Assembly: GCA_944326235.1 (NCBI GenBank)
Contig: CALVDH010000017.1
Location: 1 to 58,960, forward strand
Source of the DNA: an uncultured Bacteroidales bacterium
GTDB taxonomy: Bacteria > Bacteroidota > Bacteroidia > Bacteroidales > UBA932
Length of the DNA stretch: 58,960 nt
Reading direction: 5' to 3'
The notes beneath the pieces were generated by a model that was given only the letters and a program-made list of their open reading frames with translations, had not been told where the DNA came from and searched no databases. Shown piece by piece: positions 1-10,200 of the stretch. Made by a program: the position numbers and the translations under genes. Numbering within the stretch: position 1 is the stretch's first letter; each line of letters starts with the position of its first letter.

Positions 1-240
1 TTTCACCCGGCACCTTCCGGACGGGGAGCCGGGGCAATGCCGATGAGAGAGACTTCTGAGGCAGGTCGGATTATAACGTATTCGAGAAGGTGGTGGCAAA
101 ATGCCGTTTTCCCCGGCACCTGCCAGTCAACGAAAACCAGGAATACCCGCAGGAAGGCACTGGAAAGGGGCTGACTCAAAAGGCACGGCGAGAAGGTGAC
201 GGAGAAAGACCGCTTCGGTCGGCACCTTCTGGAAAGGGAA
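1..240. repeat. Degenerate paired-arm repeat array (family D), cut by window edge
   Basis: No gene is seen in the first 307 bases. Instead there are two inverted pairs: GAGAAGGTG at 84-92 facing CACCTGCC at 117, and GAGAAGGTG at 190-198 facing CACCTTCTG at 223. Both pairs are separated by exactly 24 nt and lie 106 bp apart. A further right arm CACCTTCCGG sits at 11, one period earlier. The gap of the first pair contains GGCAAAATG, which recurs in the short gaps of the array at 52 kb. The array follows the 3' end of the minus-strand TOPRIM gene. The copies are diverged, so this may be a decaying array. Confidence 0.6.
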
Positions 241-307
241 ACGGAGCAGGGCCACCGGGAAGCACCTCTGACGCAGGAGCAGCTGGCCGCGGAAAAAACG
301 GAATCTG

Positions 308-904
308 TCATTTGAGATTATCCGAAAAAAATTGAATCAGGGGCTCCAGGTCCTTTACATTCAAGTCCCAGTAATCCTCCTCTTCAAACAGCCAGTCACC
401 TGATCCGATCTTCTGCCTCTGTCTGCTGCTCAATTTTTGTGCTGTGATGTAGGTATGCAGCTTGCCTTTAAGGTTTGGAACCTGATATGATGCTGATACA
501 CACCTCTCGTAATCATTAAAGCAGTCGAAGAAAATCTTGTGCTTGTCATAACGGGCAGCTGCAAGCATCAGTGTCTCGACATCTCCGTCTCCACCGTTAT
601 CAGGATAGATAAAATAGGGAAATTGGACACCGCTTTTAGACATGCCATTCTCTATCTCAGTCTTACGTTTTTTATACCCATTTCCTTTATCAACAGTATC
701 CGCATCGACAAGCACCAGCACAGGCTCACCAGCCACCCCCGCCTGAAGCATCTGAATACGTATCGGTTCACTGAACAGATTACCTACTCCGTCCATAAAA
801 ATAAAATTAGTTTCGCAGGTAGGGAAAAACTTAGCCAATATCGCTTTCAGGAATCGGTACTCGGGAGTGTTCTTATTCTTCGCCTCAATTAATATCTTAT
901 TCAT
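308..904 (-). CDS. TOPRIM-like DUF3226-type protein, partner of the adjacent ATPase
   Basis: A 198-residue protein with TOPRIM-like landmarks: an N-terminal strand and acidic residues (ILIEAKNKNTPEYRF), a DxD element after a hydrophobic strand (VLVLVDAD, near residue 66), and an acidic GGDGDVETL segment near residue 107. This pattern fits the DUF3226 family, assigned from memory. TOPRIM domains of OLD-type and PARIS-type systems cut nucleic acid or act as toxins under control of an ABC-like ATPase; that role is inferred here. The ATG at 904 overlaps the TGA of the upstream ATPase by one base (TGATG), indicating translational coupling; a GTG three bases upstream is the alternative start. Base composition is A+T-richer than the clp genes next door, suggesting transfer. 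Confidence 0.72.
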   Translation of the reverse strand: MNKILIEAKNKNTPEYRFLKAILAKFFPTCETNFIFMDGVGNLFSEPIRIQMLQAGVAGEPVLVLVDADTVDKGNGYKKRKTEIENGMSKSGVQFPYFIYPDNGGDGDVETLMLAAARYDKHKIFFDCFNDYERCVSASYQVPNLKGKLHTYITAQKLSSRQRQKIGSGDWLFEEEDYWDLNVKDLEPLIQFFSDNLK

Positions 905-1938
905 CACCTAATCTCAATTTCCTGATTTATAGAATAATCCAAACTTTCCAAAGAATAGTGGAATGCCTTGAGTTCATCATCAACCGTCCTAAGAAGCTTA
1001 AATGCCGCAATCGAATTGTCTGACCGGCATGCAGTCGCATCCCTGAGTCCCTTAATCGAATCTATGTCGTGCGTTGTTACAAACAACTGCGTATTATTTC
1101 TCATTGCTGCATCTATAAGCACTCTCCACAAATCACGCATCACGGAATAGTGGAAGCCATTACTTATTTCATCAATGAGCAGAATACCATCCTTACAATC
1201 GTATACAGCAGTGAGCAAAGAGACTATCTTACGTGCTCCGTCTCCCATCATATTGACAGGTATTCGATTTCTCAGCCCGATATCTACGAGCATTTCGTTA
1301 TCCGTAAATACAAAATTGTTGACTTTCGGCTCAATTATTCTCAACCCCTCTATAATGAAATTCTCATCCTTATTCTGGATGACCTTCTTCAATCCACGGA
1401 TTGATGTGTTGAAATCGTATTTCGGACTAAGGTACGTGCATCGCAATGACTCTTCGTAATTTTCAGCGACCTCACGTGACGCATTATCCGGCTTGGAAGA
1501 ATCAAACTTCAATTGAGACAGGTAAGCTACATCATTGATTTTAAAGTCAAACCTCAGTCCATATTTGTTTTCTTCGACATTTGAAAGAATATCCGCACCA
1601 TCCTTTACTAATGAGACGCTGCTCGGCTGCTGTTCAAAAAGACTGATATTGAGATCCCGCACCTCGCCGTCCATAGTTTTGATATGAATCGGCCCGGCAG
1701 CATCCAGATTGTAGAAATCATATTTCAAGTCATCCGGACGGACTTTCTGATATCCACGCATGAGGTTGACATTAACAGGAAGTAGCGGATTGGAAATCCC
1801 GCTGGCTAAGAACAAGGATTCCAATAAAGACGATTTCCCGCAGTTATTCTTTCCGAAAAAAAGGTTTACACGTTCAAATCCTTCTATATGAGCATACCGT
1901 ATACTTCGGAACCGCTCTATCTCTACTTCCTTAAACAT
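904..1938 (-). CDS. AAA15/AAA21-type ABC-like ATPase of a two-gene system
   Basis: A 344-residue SMC/OLD-like ATPase. Walker A is GKNNCGKSS near residues 29-37, preceded by the typical opening MFKEVEIERFRSIR. Walker B is GILLIDEISNG near residue 250, and the switch histidine lies in QLFVTTHD near residue 288. Such ATPases couple to a TOPRIM nuclease in OLD, Gabija and PARIS defence systems; here the effector is encoded by the next, overlapping gene. The pair appears to have its own promoter (TACATTTG at 1974-1981, minus strand). It lies between a repeat array and the clp operon. It could also be a non-defence ATPase, since phage resistance cannot be shown from sequence. Confidence 0.8.
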   Translation of the reverse strand: MFKEVEIERFRSIRYAHIEGFERVNLFFGKNNCGKSSLLESLFLASGISNPLLPVNVNLMRGYQKVRPDDLKYDFYNLDAAGPIHIKTMDGEVRDLNISLFEQQPSSVSLVKDGADILSNVEENKYGLRFDFKINDVAYLSQLKFDSSKPDNASREVAENYEESLRCTYLSPKYDFNTSIRGLKKVIQNKDENFIIEGLRIIEPKVNNFVFTDNEMLVDIGLRNRIPVNMMGDGARKIVSLLTAVYDCKDGILLIDEISNGFHYSVMRDLWRVLIDAAMRNNTQLFVTTHDIDSIKGLRDATACRSDNSIAAFKLLRTVDDELKAFHYSLESLDYSINQEIEIR

Positions 1939-1973
1939 TGCTGCTGTCTGTTATATTTGTTCTACATTCTTTG

Positions 1974-1981
1974 CAAATGTA
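1974..1981 (-). promoter_or_regulatory. Promoter -7 element for the ATPase/TOPRIM pair
   Basis: TACATTTG on the minus strand matches the Bacteroidetes -7 consensus TAnnTTTG and lies about 36 bases before the ATPase start codon. No clear -33 TTTG is visible. Confidence 0.45.
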
Positions 1982-2000
1982 AGAAATTTTTCCTGCCCCC

Positions 2001-3404
2001 CTACTGCAGCGTCCCCGCAAATCTCTCTATCCGCTCGCGGGCATAGTCAGCTGTAATCTTAAAGGTCTTGCGGCCGCTGCCGGGGAGGTCGTACATCGGG
2101 TCCATCATGATGGCCTCGCAGATGGAGCGGAGGCCGCGGGCACCCAGCTTGTACTTGAGGGCGGTATCCACTATCATGTCCAGGACGGCGGGCTCGATGG
2201 TAAGCTTCACTCCGTCCAGTTCGAAGAGGTGCACGTACTGGCGCACCAGGGCGTTCTTCGGCTCGGTGAGAATACGGCGCAGGGCGTCGCGGTTCAGGGG
2301 GTTGAGATATGTGACGATGGGCAGACGGCCCACGATCTCGGGTATCAGGCCGTAGGCGCGGAGGTCCTGGGGGGCGATGTAGCGCAGGAGGTTGTCGCGG
2401 TCGATATGGCTCTTCTTCTCCTGGGCTCCGTAGCCTACCACGCGGGTATTCAGGCGCTGGGCAATCTTCTTCTCTATTCCCTCGAAAGCACCTCCGCAGA
2501 TAAAGAGGATGTTGGTCGTGTTGACCGGTATCATCTTCTGCTCCGGATGCTTGCGGCCTCCTGCGGGTGGCACGTTGACGATGCTGCCCTCCAGAAGTTT
2601 CAGCATGGCCTGCTGCACTCCTTCTCCGGACACGTCACGGGTGATGGAAGGGTTGTCGCTCTTGCGGGCGATCTTGTCTATCTCATCGATGAAGACAATG
2701 CCTCTCTCGGCCCGGGCCACATCGTAATCGGCAGCCTGCAGCAGGCGTGAGAGGATGCTCTCCACGTCCTCACCCACATAGCCAGCCTCCGTAAGCACGG
2801 TGGCGTCGACGATAGCGAAAGGCACATTGAGCATCCGGGCAATAGTCCTGGCCAACAGAGTCTTTCCTGTACCGGTAGGACCTACCAGCAGGATATTGGA
2901 CTTCTCCAGCTCCAGGTTCTCAAGGGCCGCTTTCTCGGCATCGAGCACCTTCTCGGCCTCGCTTTTGCCACGTCCCTTCGAGGATCCGGCACCGGTTGCA
3001 GCCGCTGCGGAAACGGCACCCGTCCTGGCTTTGCCGGAAGCCGAGGCCTCCGCAGCCTTACGGGCAAACGCCTCGTTGATACGCTTGTAATGGTTGTAGA
3101 CTGCTACCGCCAAAGACTTCTTCGCATCCCCCTGCCCTATCACATACTGGTCCAGGAATGCGGTAATCTGACGCGGAGTCACCTCCAGAGCCTCGCACGA
3201 AGGGGCCTTGCCCGGCTCATGCAGCGCATTTCCGGAAGCAGGGTCGGCAAATATCTCGTCCCCGAAGATGGAACGCACATACTCCGACACCTTGATGGCG
3301 CAGTCCACACAGATGGAACTTCCGCCTCCCTGCAGCAGCATTTCCACCTCATTGGAGGTACGCCCGCAGAAGACACACCTGTCTACTTTCTTCTTATCGC
3401 TCAT
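2001..3404 (-). CDS. clpX: ATP-dependent Clp protease ATP-binding subunit ClpX
   Basis: A 467-residue AAA+ unfoldase that feeds substrates to ClpP. The N-terminal zinc-binding domain has Cys10, Cys13, Cys32 and Cys35. Walker A is GPTGTGKT (175-182), Walker B ends in FIDEID (Asp240, Glu241), and the GYVGED pore loop is at 208-213. Between the conserved NHYKRI segment and the strand before Walker A lies a low-complexity Ala/Ser/Gly/Lys insert of roughly 50 residues (about 110-160); the usual family linker is much shorter. It follows clpP by 6 bp, in the order tig-clpP-clpX, so co-transcription with its protease partner is likely. Confidence 0.98.
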   Translation of the reverse strand: MSDKKKVDRCVFCGRTSNEVEMLLQGGGSSICVDCAIKVSEYVRSIFGDEIFADPASGNALHEPGKAPSCEALEVTPRQITAFLDQYVIGQGDAKKSLAVAVYNHYKRINEAFARKAAEASASGKARTGAVSAAAATGAGSSKGRGKSEAEKVLDAEKAALENLELEKSNILLVGPTGTGKTLLARTIARMLNVPFAIVDATVLTEAGYVGEDVESILSRLLQAADYDVARAERGIVFIDEIDKIARKSDNPSITRDVSGEGVQQAMLKLLEGSIVNVPPAGGRKHPEQKMIPVNTTNILFICGGAFEGIEKKIAQRLNTRVVGYGAQEKKSHIDRDNLLRYIAPQDLRAYGLIPEIVGRLPIVTYLNPLNRDALRRILTEPKNALVRQYVHLFELDGVKLTIEPAVLDMIVDTALKYKLGARGLRSICEAIMMDPMYDLPGSGRKTFKITADYARERIERFAGTLQ

Positions 3405-3410
3405 TTATCG

Positions 3411-4088
3411 TTATTTTGCGGGACGGGAAAGAATGTTGTCTGCCATACCGTAGGCAACAGCCTCGGAAGCCGTCATCCAGTAGTCACGGTCGGCATCCTT
3501 GGTAATCTTCTCTATGCTCTGTCCGGAGTGTCTGGAAATAATGTCATAGAGCTCGCCCTTGAGTTTCTTTATCTCGGCGGCGGCTATCTCAATGTCGGAG
3601 GCCTGTCCCTCGGCCCCGCCCATGGGCTGGTGAATCAGCACCCGGGAATGGGGCAGCACGGAACGCTTGCCGTGGGCACCTGCCGTCAGCAGTACAGCGG
3701 CCATCGAAGCGGCCATGCCAGTACAGATGGTTGCCACGTCAGGACCGACGAGCTGCATGGTGTCATAGATACCGAGGCCGGCATAGACCATCCCGCCGGG
3801 AGAGTTGATATAGATCTGGATATCGGCCGAAGAGTCGGTGGACTCCAGGAAAAGCAGCTGGGCCTGGATGATATTGGCCACATCGTTGTCTATACCCACC
3901 CCGAGGAAAATGATCCTGTCCATCATCAGACGGGAGAAGACGTCCATCTGAGCCACATTGAGCTGGCGTTCCTCGATGATGGTGGGGTTGATATAACCGG
4001 AATACACCTTGGAATAGGAACTCAGACGGGCTGAGCTCATTCCAAGGTGTTTCACTGCATATTTCTCGAATTCTGAAGATGATGCCAT
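3411..4088 (-). CDS. clpP: ATP-dependent Clp protease proteolytic subunit ClpP
   Basis: A 225-residue serine protease forming the barrel of ClpXP. The catalytic triad is visible: Ser128 in GMAASMA, His153 in VLIHQPMGG, and Asp near 202 in DRDYWM. The stretch INSPGG (95-100) forms the oxyanion-hole region of the family. It sits between tig (9 bp upstream) and clpX (6 bp downstream) on the same strand. Length is slightly above the usual 190-210 because of an N-terminal extension of about 20-30 residues that is often processed. Confidence 0.98.
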   Translation of the reverse strand: MASSSEFEKYAVKHLGMSSARLSSYSKVYSGYINPTIIEERQLNVAQMDVFSRLMMDRIIFLGVGIDNDVANIIQAQLLFLESTDSSADIQIYINSPGGMVYAGLGIYDTMQLVGPDVATICTGMAASMAAVLLTAGAHGKRSVLPHSRVLIHQPMGGAEGQASDIEIAAAEIKKLKGELYDIISRHSGQSIEKITKDADRDYWMTASEAVAYGMADNILSRPAK

Positions 4089-4097
4089 TCCGCGGGA

Positions 4098-5420
4098 CTA
4101 TTCGTTCATCTTGCGCAGCTCGGCGGAGCTGATCTCCTTGTTGTCGATGGTGACGGTCTTGCGGACAAATGCCAGCACGACGTTCTCCTGGGCCTTCTCG
4201 GCGATGCGGCGGCCCTGCTTGTCATCGGCCAGAATATTGGCGGCGTAGCCCTTCAGATGCTCCTCGGGCACGTTGTTCAGGCCGTACATTGCGAACTGGT
4301 AACGGGCCAGCTTCAGGGCCTCTGCGTTCAGATCCTCCTTGGTCACCTCGAGCTTGTTGTCGCTCATGATGCGTCCCTCGACGGTCTGCCACTTGAAATC
4401 CTTTATGAAGGCGGGGAAATCCTTGTCGATGTCCTCCTTGGAGAACTTGCCCTCATTGACCTGATACAGCCACCTCTTGAGGAAGTCCTCGGACACCTTG
4501 ATGTCCGCCTTGTTCATCAGGTACTCGCGGGCGTCGAGCATGAAGCGGTAATCGCTCTCCTGCCTGAACTCCTCGGTCATCTTCTCTGTCAGGGCTGCGT
4601 CGAACTCAGCCTCATCGTGTACCTTGTCGGGACCGAAGAGCATGTCGTAGAGTTCCTTGCCGGGCACTGCGTCCACATAGTTCTTCACTTCCTTGACGGT
4701 CAGGTGCCATACAGGCTCCAGACCTGCGAGCTCCTCTTTCTTCACGCGGAGCATGGCGGCGCGGTCGGCCTCGCTGGGGAAGGTCTTGACCACATCCACA
4801 TCCAGCTCGTCGCCGGCCTTCTTGCCGAGGAAGAGAGCCTTGGCCTCATCGCCCAGCACGTTCATGGCGATGTAGGAGGCCTCCACCTTCCTGTCGCCCT
4901 GAACCATGTCGGCCACTACGAAGTCGCCGTCCTTGACCTCGTCGCAGTTCTCCAGACGGGCATACTGCTTGTAGATGTTCTTCTTGTACTCCTCCTTCTC
5001 GGCGTCGGTCAGAGTCACATTATAATAAGGTATGTGGTCGTCAGCGCTCAGATTCATCTCGAACTGGGGAGCGAGAGCGATATCGAAGGTGAAGTCGAAC
5101 TCCTCGCCGCCGTCGAAATTGTTCTTGTCCTCAGCGTCCTCCACGGGAAGGGGCTCGCCGATGACCGTGAGCCTGTGCTCCTCGATGTAGTTGTTGAGAC
5201 TGTTGGAAATCAGCTCGTTGATAGCTTCTACAAGAGCCTGTCCACCGTGGATTCTCTCGATGAGTGCCATGGGAGCCATGCCCTTGCGGAATCCGCGGAT
5301 CTCCGCATTGCGGCGGAACTTGTTGAGAATCTTCTTCCTGCTGTCTGCGTAGTCGTCCTTGACAAAGTGGAATGACAGTCTTATCGTCAGTCCGTCATTT
5401 ACTAATTCTTTTACTTCCAT
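4098..5420 (-). CDS. tig: Trigger factor, ribosome-associated chaperone
   Basis: A 440-residue protein. The N-terminal ribosome-binding region contains RGFRKGMAPMALIER, resembling the family signature GFRxGxxP. A diverged middle domain and a helical, Lys/Glu-rich C-terminal chaperone region follow. Trigger factor binds at the ribosome exit tunnel and shields nascent chains. It is first in the tig-clpP-clpX operon, a common arrangement linking folding with degradation. A very good promoter (TTTG-N20-TACTTTTG) precedes it on the minus strand. Proline isomerase activity is doubtful, because the middle domain is weakly conserved in this phylum. Confidence 0.92.
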   Translation of the reverse strand: MEVKELVNDGLTIRLSFHFVKDDYADSRKKILNKFRRNAEIRGFRKGMAPMALIERIHGGQALVEAINELISNSLNNYIEEHRLTVIGEPLPVEDAEDKNNFDGGEEFDFTFDIALAPQFEMNLSADDHIPYYNVTLTDAEKEEYKKNIYKQYARLENCDEVKDGDFVVADMVQGDRKVEASYIAMNVLGDEAKALFLGKKAGDELDVDVVKTFPSEADRAAMLRVKKEELAGLEPVWHLTVKEVKNYVDAVPGKELYDMLFGPDKVHDEAEFDAALTEKMTEEFRQESDYRFMLDAREYLMNKADIKVSEDFLKRWLYQVNEGKFSKEDIDKDFPAFIKDFKWQTVEGRIMSDNKLEVTKEDLNAEALKLARYQFAMYGLNNVPEEHLKGYAANILADDKQGRRIAEKAQENVVLAFVRKTVTIDNKEISSAELRKMNE

Positions 5421-5458
5421 ATCGATTGTATATTATTTTTCAAAATTGTAAAAGTCCG

Positions 5459-5490
5459 CAAAAGTAAATAAAATCCTCAATTTTACAAAA
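5459..5490 (-). promoter_or_regulatory. Promoter of tig-clpP-clpX
   Basis: On the minus strand, -33 TTTG (5490-5487) and -7 TACTTTTG (5466-5459) are separated by 20 bases, an exact fit to TTTG-N19-21-TAnnTTTG. The tig start codon lies about 39 bases downstream. Confidence 0.75.
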
Positions 5491-5499
5491 GAATGAACT

Positions 5500-5507
5500 A
5501 TATTTGC
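5500..5507 (+). promoter_or_regulatory. Promoter -7 element of tpiA
   Basis: TATATTTG on the plus strand fits TAnnTTTG and lies 31 bases before the tpiA start. It is divergent from the tig promoter; no clear -33 box is seen. Confidence 0.5.
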
Positions 5508-5538
5508 CTATTCTATAACAAATTTAAGACGCTAAGAT

Positions 5539-6291
5539 ATGAGACAGAAAATCGTAGCCGGCAACTGGAAAATGAACACCCTCATCGAAGAGGGAGCCGC
5601 ACTTGCAAAGAACATCGCAGACAGAATCAATGAAGTCCCTTCGGACGTACAGCTCATACTCGCCCCCCCGTTCACCCATCTCGACCGCGTAAACGGCATC
5701 ATCAAGGGCACCGCAGCCGCCCTCTCGGCCCAGAACTGCGCGGACAAGGACAAGGGCGCATACACCGGAGAGGTATCGGCGGCCATGCTCGCCTCCACAG
5801 GATGCAAGTATGTGATCCTCGGCCACTCGGAGCGCAGGGAGTACTACCACGAGACCTCCGCCACCCTCAACGACAAGATGGCCCTCGCCCTGGCCAACGG
5901 CCTGAAACCCATATTCTGCGTAGGTGAAAAGCTCGAGGAGCGCGAGGCAGGCAGGCATTTCGAGGTAGTCGGAGCGCAGATCCGCGAGGTCATCTTCAAC
6001 CTCAGCCCCGAACAGCTCGCACAGGTGGTCATTGCCTACGAGCCCGTATGGGCCATCGGCACCGGCAAGACCGCCACATCGGCCCAGGCCCAGGAGATTC
6101 ACGCATTCATCCGCAAGACCCTGGCAGAGAAGTACGGAGCCCTCTCCGAGGAGATTTCGATCCTCTACGGAGGCAGCTGCAAGCCCTCCAACGCCCGCGA
6201 GCTCTTCGCCCAGAAGGACATCGACGGCGGCCTGATCGGAGGCGCCTCACTCAAGGCCGATGACTTCATTGCCATCGCACAGAGCTACTAA
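5539..6291 (+). CDS. tpiA: Triosephosphate isomerase
   Basis: A 250-residue TIM barrel that interconverts dihydroxyacetone phosphate and glyceraldehyde 3-phosphate. Catalytic residues are visible: Asn9 and Lys11 (AGNWKMN), His96 (GHSERR) and Glu168, which opens the mobile loop [12 protein letters not shown]. The phosphate-binding GGS and GGLIGGASL segments are at the C-terminus. Length is typical. prmA follows 17 bp downstream on the same strand, so the two probably share a transcript. Confidence 0.98.
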   Translation: MRQKIVAGNWKMNTLIEEGAALAKNIADRINEVPSDVQLILAPPFTHLDRVNGIIKGTAAALSAQNCADKDKGAYTGEVSAAMLASTGCKYVILGHSERREYYHETSATLNDKMALALANGLKPIFCVGEKLEEREAGRHFEVVGAQIREVIFNLSPEQLAQVVIAYEPVWAIGTGKTATSAQAQEIHAFIRKTLAEKYGALSEEISILYGGSCKPSNARELFAQKDIDGGLIGGASLKADDFIAIAQSY

Positions 6292-6308
6292 ACAGCCGAG
6301 GCACACCT

Positions 6309-7172
6309 ATGGAATATATCGAAGTATCGATAGAGATCACTCCCTTTCAGGATGACTACGCAGAGATAGTGACCGCCGAGATATCCGACCTCGGCTTCGA
6401 GAGCTACCTCACCGAAGAGCCTTACCTGAAAGCCTATATTCCCAGGGAGCAATTTACGGAACCTCACCTGAAGACCGTCCTGAGCCTCATACCTCAGACC
6501 GACTTCAAGGTGAGGTATTCTTTGGCCCTGATACCGGAGCAGAACTGGAACGCCCTCTGGGAGTCCTCCTTCGAGCCCGTGGTCATCGACGGCCGCTGCA
6601 CCATAAAGGCCTCCTTCCACAAGGGCCTGCCGCGGACCAAGTACACGATAGTCATCGACCCCAAGATGGCCTTCGGCACCGGACATCACCAGACCACCAC
6701 TCTGATCATCAAGACAATGCTCGCCCACGAGAAGGACATCCGCGGCCTGCAGGTCCTCGACATGGGCTGCGGCACCGGCATCCTCTCCATCCTGGCGGCA
6801 AAGATGAAGGCAGCGGTCCCCGTCCATGCCATAGACATCGACCCGGTGGCCGTCCGTTCCGCCAGGGAAAATGCCCGCCGCAACCGCGTCCCCGACCGCA
6901 TCCACACCCTCTGCGGCGACGCCTCCCTCATCCAGGCAGGCAAATATGACCTTATCCTGGCCAATATCAACCGTAACATCATCCTCGAGGACCTCTCCAC
7001 CTACGCCCGCGGCATGAAGCCCGGGGCACTGCTGATAACCAGCGGGTTCTATGAGGAGGACTGCGCCATGATAGAAGCGGAGGCCGTCCGCCAGGGGCTG
7101 GAGCCCCTAGGCTCGGACAGCCTGGAGCGCTGGGCCACCGTCACATTCCGCAAATTACCGTTCAACCTATAA
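6309..7172 (+). CDS. prmA: Ribosomal protein L11 methyltransferase
   Basis: A 287-residue class I SAM methyltransferase. The N-terminal substrate-recognition domain is followed by KMAFGTGHHQTT, the typical PrmA lead-in to the catalytic domain. The SAM-binding motif is VLDMGCGTGILS near residues 149-160, and LILANINRN forms the catalytic loop. PrmA trimethylates lysines and the N-terminus of ribosomal protein L11. It lies between tpiA and the tricorn-type protease, 28 bp before the latter. Confidence 0.95.
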   Translation: MEYIEVSIEITPFQDDYAEIVTAEISDLGFESYLTEEPYLKAYIPREQFTEPHLKTVLSLIPQTDFKVRYSLALIPEQNWNALWESSFEPVVIDGRCTIKASFHKGLPRTKYTIVIDPKMAFGTGHHQTTTLIIKTMLAHEKDIRGLQVLDMGCGTGILSILAAKMKAAVPVHAIDIDPVAVRSARENARRNRVPDRIHTLCGDASLIQAGKYDLILANINRNIILEDLSTYARGMKPGALLITSGFYEEDCAMIEAEAVRQGLEPLGSDSLERWATVTFRKLPFNL

Positions 7173-7200
7173 TCCAAACCTCAACAAACACCAACAGCGT

Positions 7201-10200
7201 ATGAAAAGAATATTCTGTCTGATCGCATCGGCCGCGCTGGCTCTGTCAGCCGCAGTGCAGCTCCATGCAGCCACGCCCGCCGGTGACACCCCCCTGTGGA
7301 TGAGATATCCTGCCATCTCCCCTGACGGCAGCAAGATCGCATTCTCATATCAGGGCGACATCTACTATGTTCCCGCCGCCGGAGGCGAGGCCGTAAGGCT
7401 CACCACCACCGCGGACTACGACACCCAGCCCGTCTGGTCCCCTGACGGCCGGACCATCGCCTTCGCTTCCGACCGCTTCGGAGGCATGGACATCTTCACA
7501 GTCGGCATCGAGGGAGGCAAGGCCGTCCGCCTGACCACCCACTCGGGAGTAGAGACCCCTCTGGCATTCTCCCCCGACGGCCAGTGGATCTACTTCTCGG
7601 CCGCCATCCAGGACCCCGCCTCCAGCGCCCTGTGGTCCGGTTCCTGGCTCACCGAACTCTACCGCATTCCCGTCACGGGAGGCCGTCCCGAACAGATAGC
7701 CGCCAACCCTATCTGCTCCGTCAGCTTCGACACCGACGGGAAGTCATTCCTCTACTACGACCGCACCGGCAGCGAGAATATCTGGCGCAAGCACCACACC
7801 TCCTCCGTTGCCCGCAACATCTTCTATTACAATGCAGCTGACGGCACCCATACCCAGATTACCGTCAACCCCGGCGAGGACCGCGACCCTATCTTCACCG
7901 CTCCCGGCCAGATGGTATTCCTCAGCGAGCGTGACGGAGGCTCCTTCAACGTCTACTCCGCAGCCGTGGACGACGCTGAGAACGCCACCGCCCTCACCCA
8001 TTTTACCAAGCATCCCGTAAGATTCCTGACACGCGCCGACAACGGTACCCTCTGCTTCTCCTACCACGGTGAGATCTACACCCTCACCCCCGGAGCCGAG
8101 CCCGCAAAGGTCGCTGTCAGCATCCTCAACGACAACCTCAACCGTACCTCCGACCTCCGCCTGACCAGCGTAGACGAGATAGCGATATCCGCTGACGGCG
8201 AGGAAGTGGCCCTCATCAGCCGCGGCGAAGTATTCGCCACCACCGGTGAGCACGGCACTACCAGACAGATCACCCATACCGCAGCAGCGGAGGAAGGCCT
8301 TACCGTCTCCCCCGACGGCAGCATGATCGTCTACGCCTCCGAGCGCACCGGACGCTGGAACCTCTACAAGGCCACCCTCGGCCGGGAGGACGACCTGCAT
8401 TTTGCCTACGCCACCCTCATCAATGAGGAGCCTCTCCTGGACGATGAGAACGCCGAGCGCAGCTGGCCCTCATTCTCCCCTGACGGCAAGGAGATAGCCT
8501 TCATCGAGGACCGCCACATCCTCAAGGTCCTCAACCTGGAGAGCGGCAAGGTGCGCCAGATCACCGACGGCACCCAGAACTACGGGGAGTTCGAGTACGA
8601 CTGGTCCCCTGACAGCAAGTGGTTCACCCTCACCTTCACCACCAACCGCCATTATCCCTACGACGACATAGGCATCGTATCCGCCTCAGGCGACATGAAG
8701 ATCCACAACATCACCAACAGCGGCTACATCGACGGCTCGCCCAAGTGGGTGATGGACGGCAATGCGGTAATCTTCATCTCCGACCGTCTCGGTATGCGCT
8801 CGCACGCCTCCTGGGGCAGCCAGAACGACGTGTACATCGCGTTCATGAACCGTCAGGCCTACGAGGAGTTCAATATGAGCGAGGAAGAGCATGCCCTCTA
8901 CAAGGAAAAGAAGGAAGCCGCCGAGAAGGCCCGGAAAGAGGCTGAGGAGGCCAAGGCAGCCAAGGACTCCAAGGGAAAGAAGGGCAAGAAGGACAATGCT
9001 CCCGAAGAGGATGACGCCAAGGCCGCCAAGGACATCGTCATCGAGCTGGACGGTCTCGAGGACCGCGTGGTGCGTCTCACCCCCATGTCCTCCAACCTCG
9101 CCGGAGCGGCCATGACCTCCGACGGAGAGACCCTCTACTTCCTCAGTTCCTTCGAGAAAGGCCTCGACCTCTGGCAGCTCGAGCCCCGCACAGGCAGCAT
9201 CTCCCTGCTGAAGAAGGGTATGTCCTACGGCTCCCTCGTATGGGGCAAGGACGAGAAGACCCTCTACATCCTCGGCCGCCGTCCCCAGGCCATGAACATG
9301 GGCAGCAAGCAGATAGAGCCCATCGACTTCAATATGCGGATGGAGCTGGACCGCGCTGCCGAGCGGGCATACATGTTCGACCATGTCTTCAAGCAGGAGG
9401 AGCGCAAGTTCTACACCGACACCTACCACGGAGTGGACCTGCCCCAGCTGCAGAAGGACTATGAGCCGTTCCTGGCACATATCAACAACAACTACGACTT
9501 CACCGACATGCTCTCCGAGATACTCGGCGAGCTCAATGTCTCCCACACCGGCGGACGCTACGGCGGCATCGCAGCCGACAAGGTGACTCCCGAGCTTGGT
9601 CTGCTCTTCGACCTCAGCTACACCGGTGACGGTCTTAGGATAGACGAGGTGCTCGAGAACGGTCCCTTCGACATCATCGCCTCCAAAGTCAAGGCCGGCG
9701 ACATCCTCGAGAAGATCGACGGGCAGGCCATCACCGCCGGTCAGGACTGGTTCCCTCTGATCAACGGAAAGCAGGGCGAGTACACCCTCTTCACCTTCAG
9801 CGACCCCGCCACCGGCGAAAGCTGGGAGGAAGTGGCCAGGCCCATCTCCCGCGGCGCACAGAACGAGCTGCTGTACCAGAGATGGATCAGGAGCCGCGCA
9901 GAGCTGGTGGACAGCCTCTCGGGAGGACGCCTCGGCTATGTGCACATCCGCTCCATGGGCGACGGCAGCTACCGTGACGTCTATGCTGACGTGCTCGGCA
10001 AGTACAACCTCAAGGACGGCATCGTCATCGACATCCGCTACAACGGCGGCGGCCGCCTGCACGAGGACGTCGAGATCCTCTTCAGCGGCGAGAAATACCT
10101 GGAACAGGTAATCCAGGGCACCATCGTCTGCGACATGCCCTCGCGCCGCTACAACAAGCACTCCATCATGGTCGTATGCGAGGCCTGCTACTCCAATGCC

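Noticed and set aside
4257..5375. Long plus-strand frame opposite tig, and similar long frames opposite the topoisomerase, polA and the tricorn-type gene
   Set aside because: These are mirror frames produced by high GC at third codon positions; the opposite strand encodes recognised proteins.
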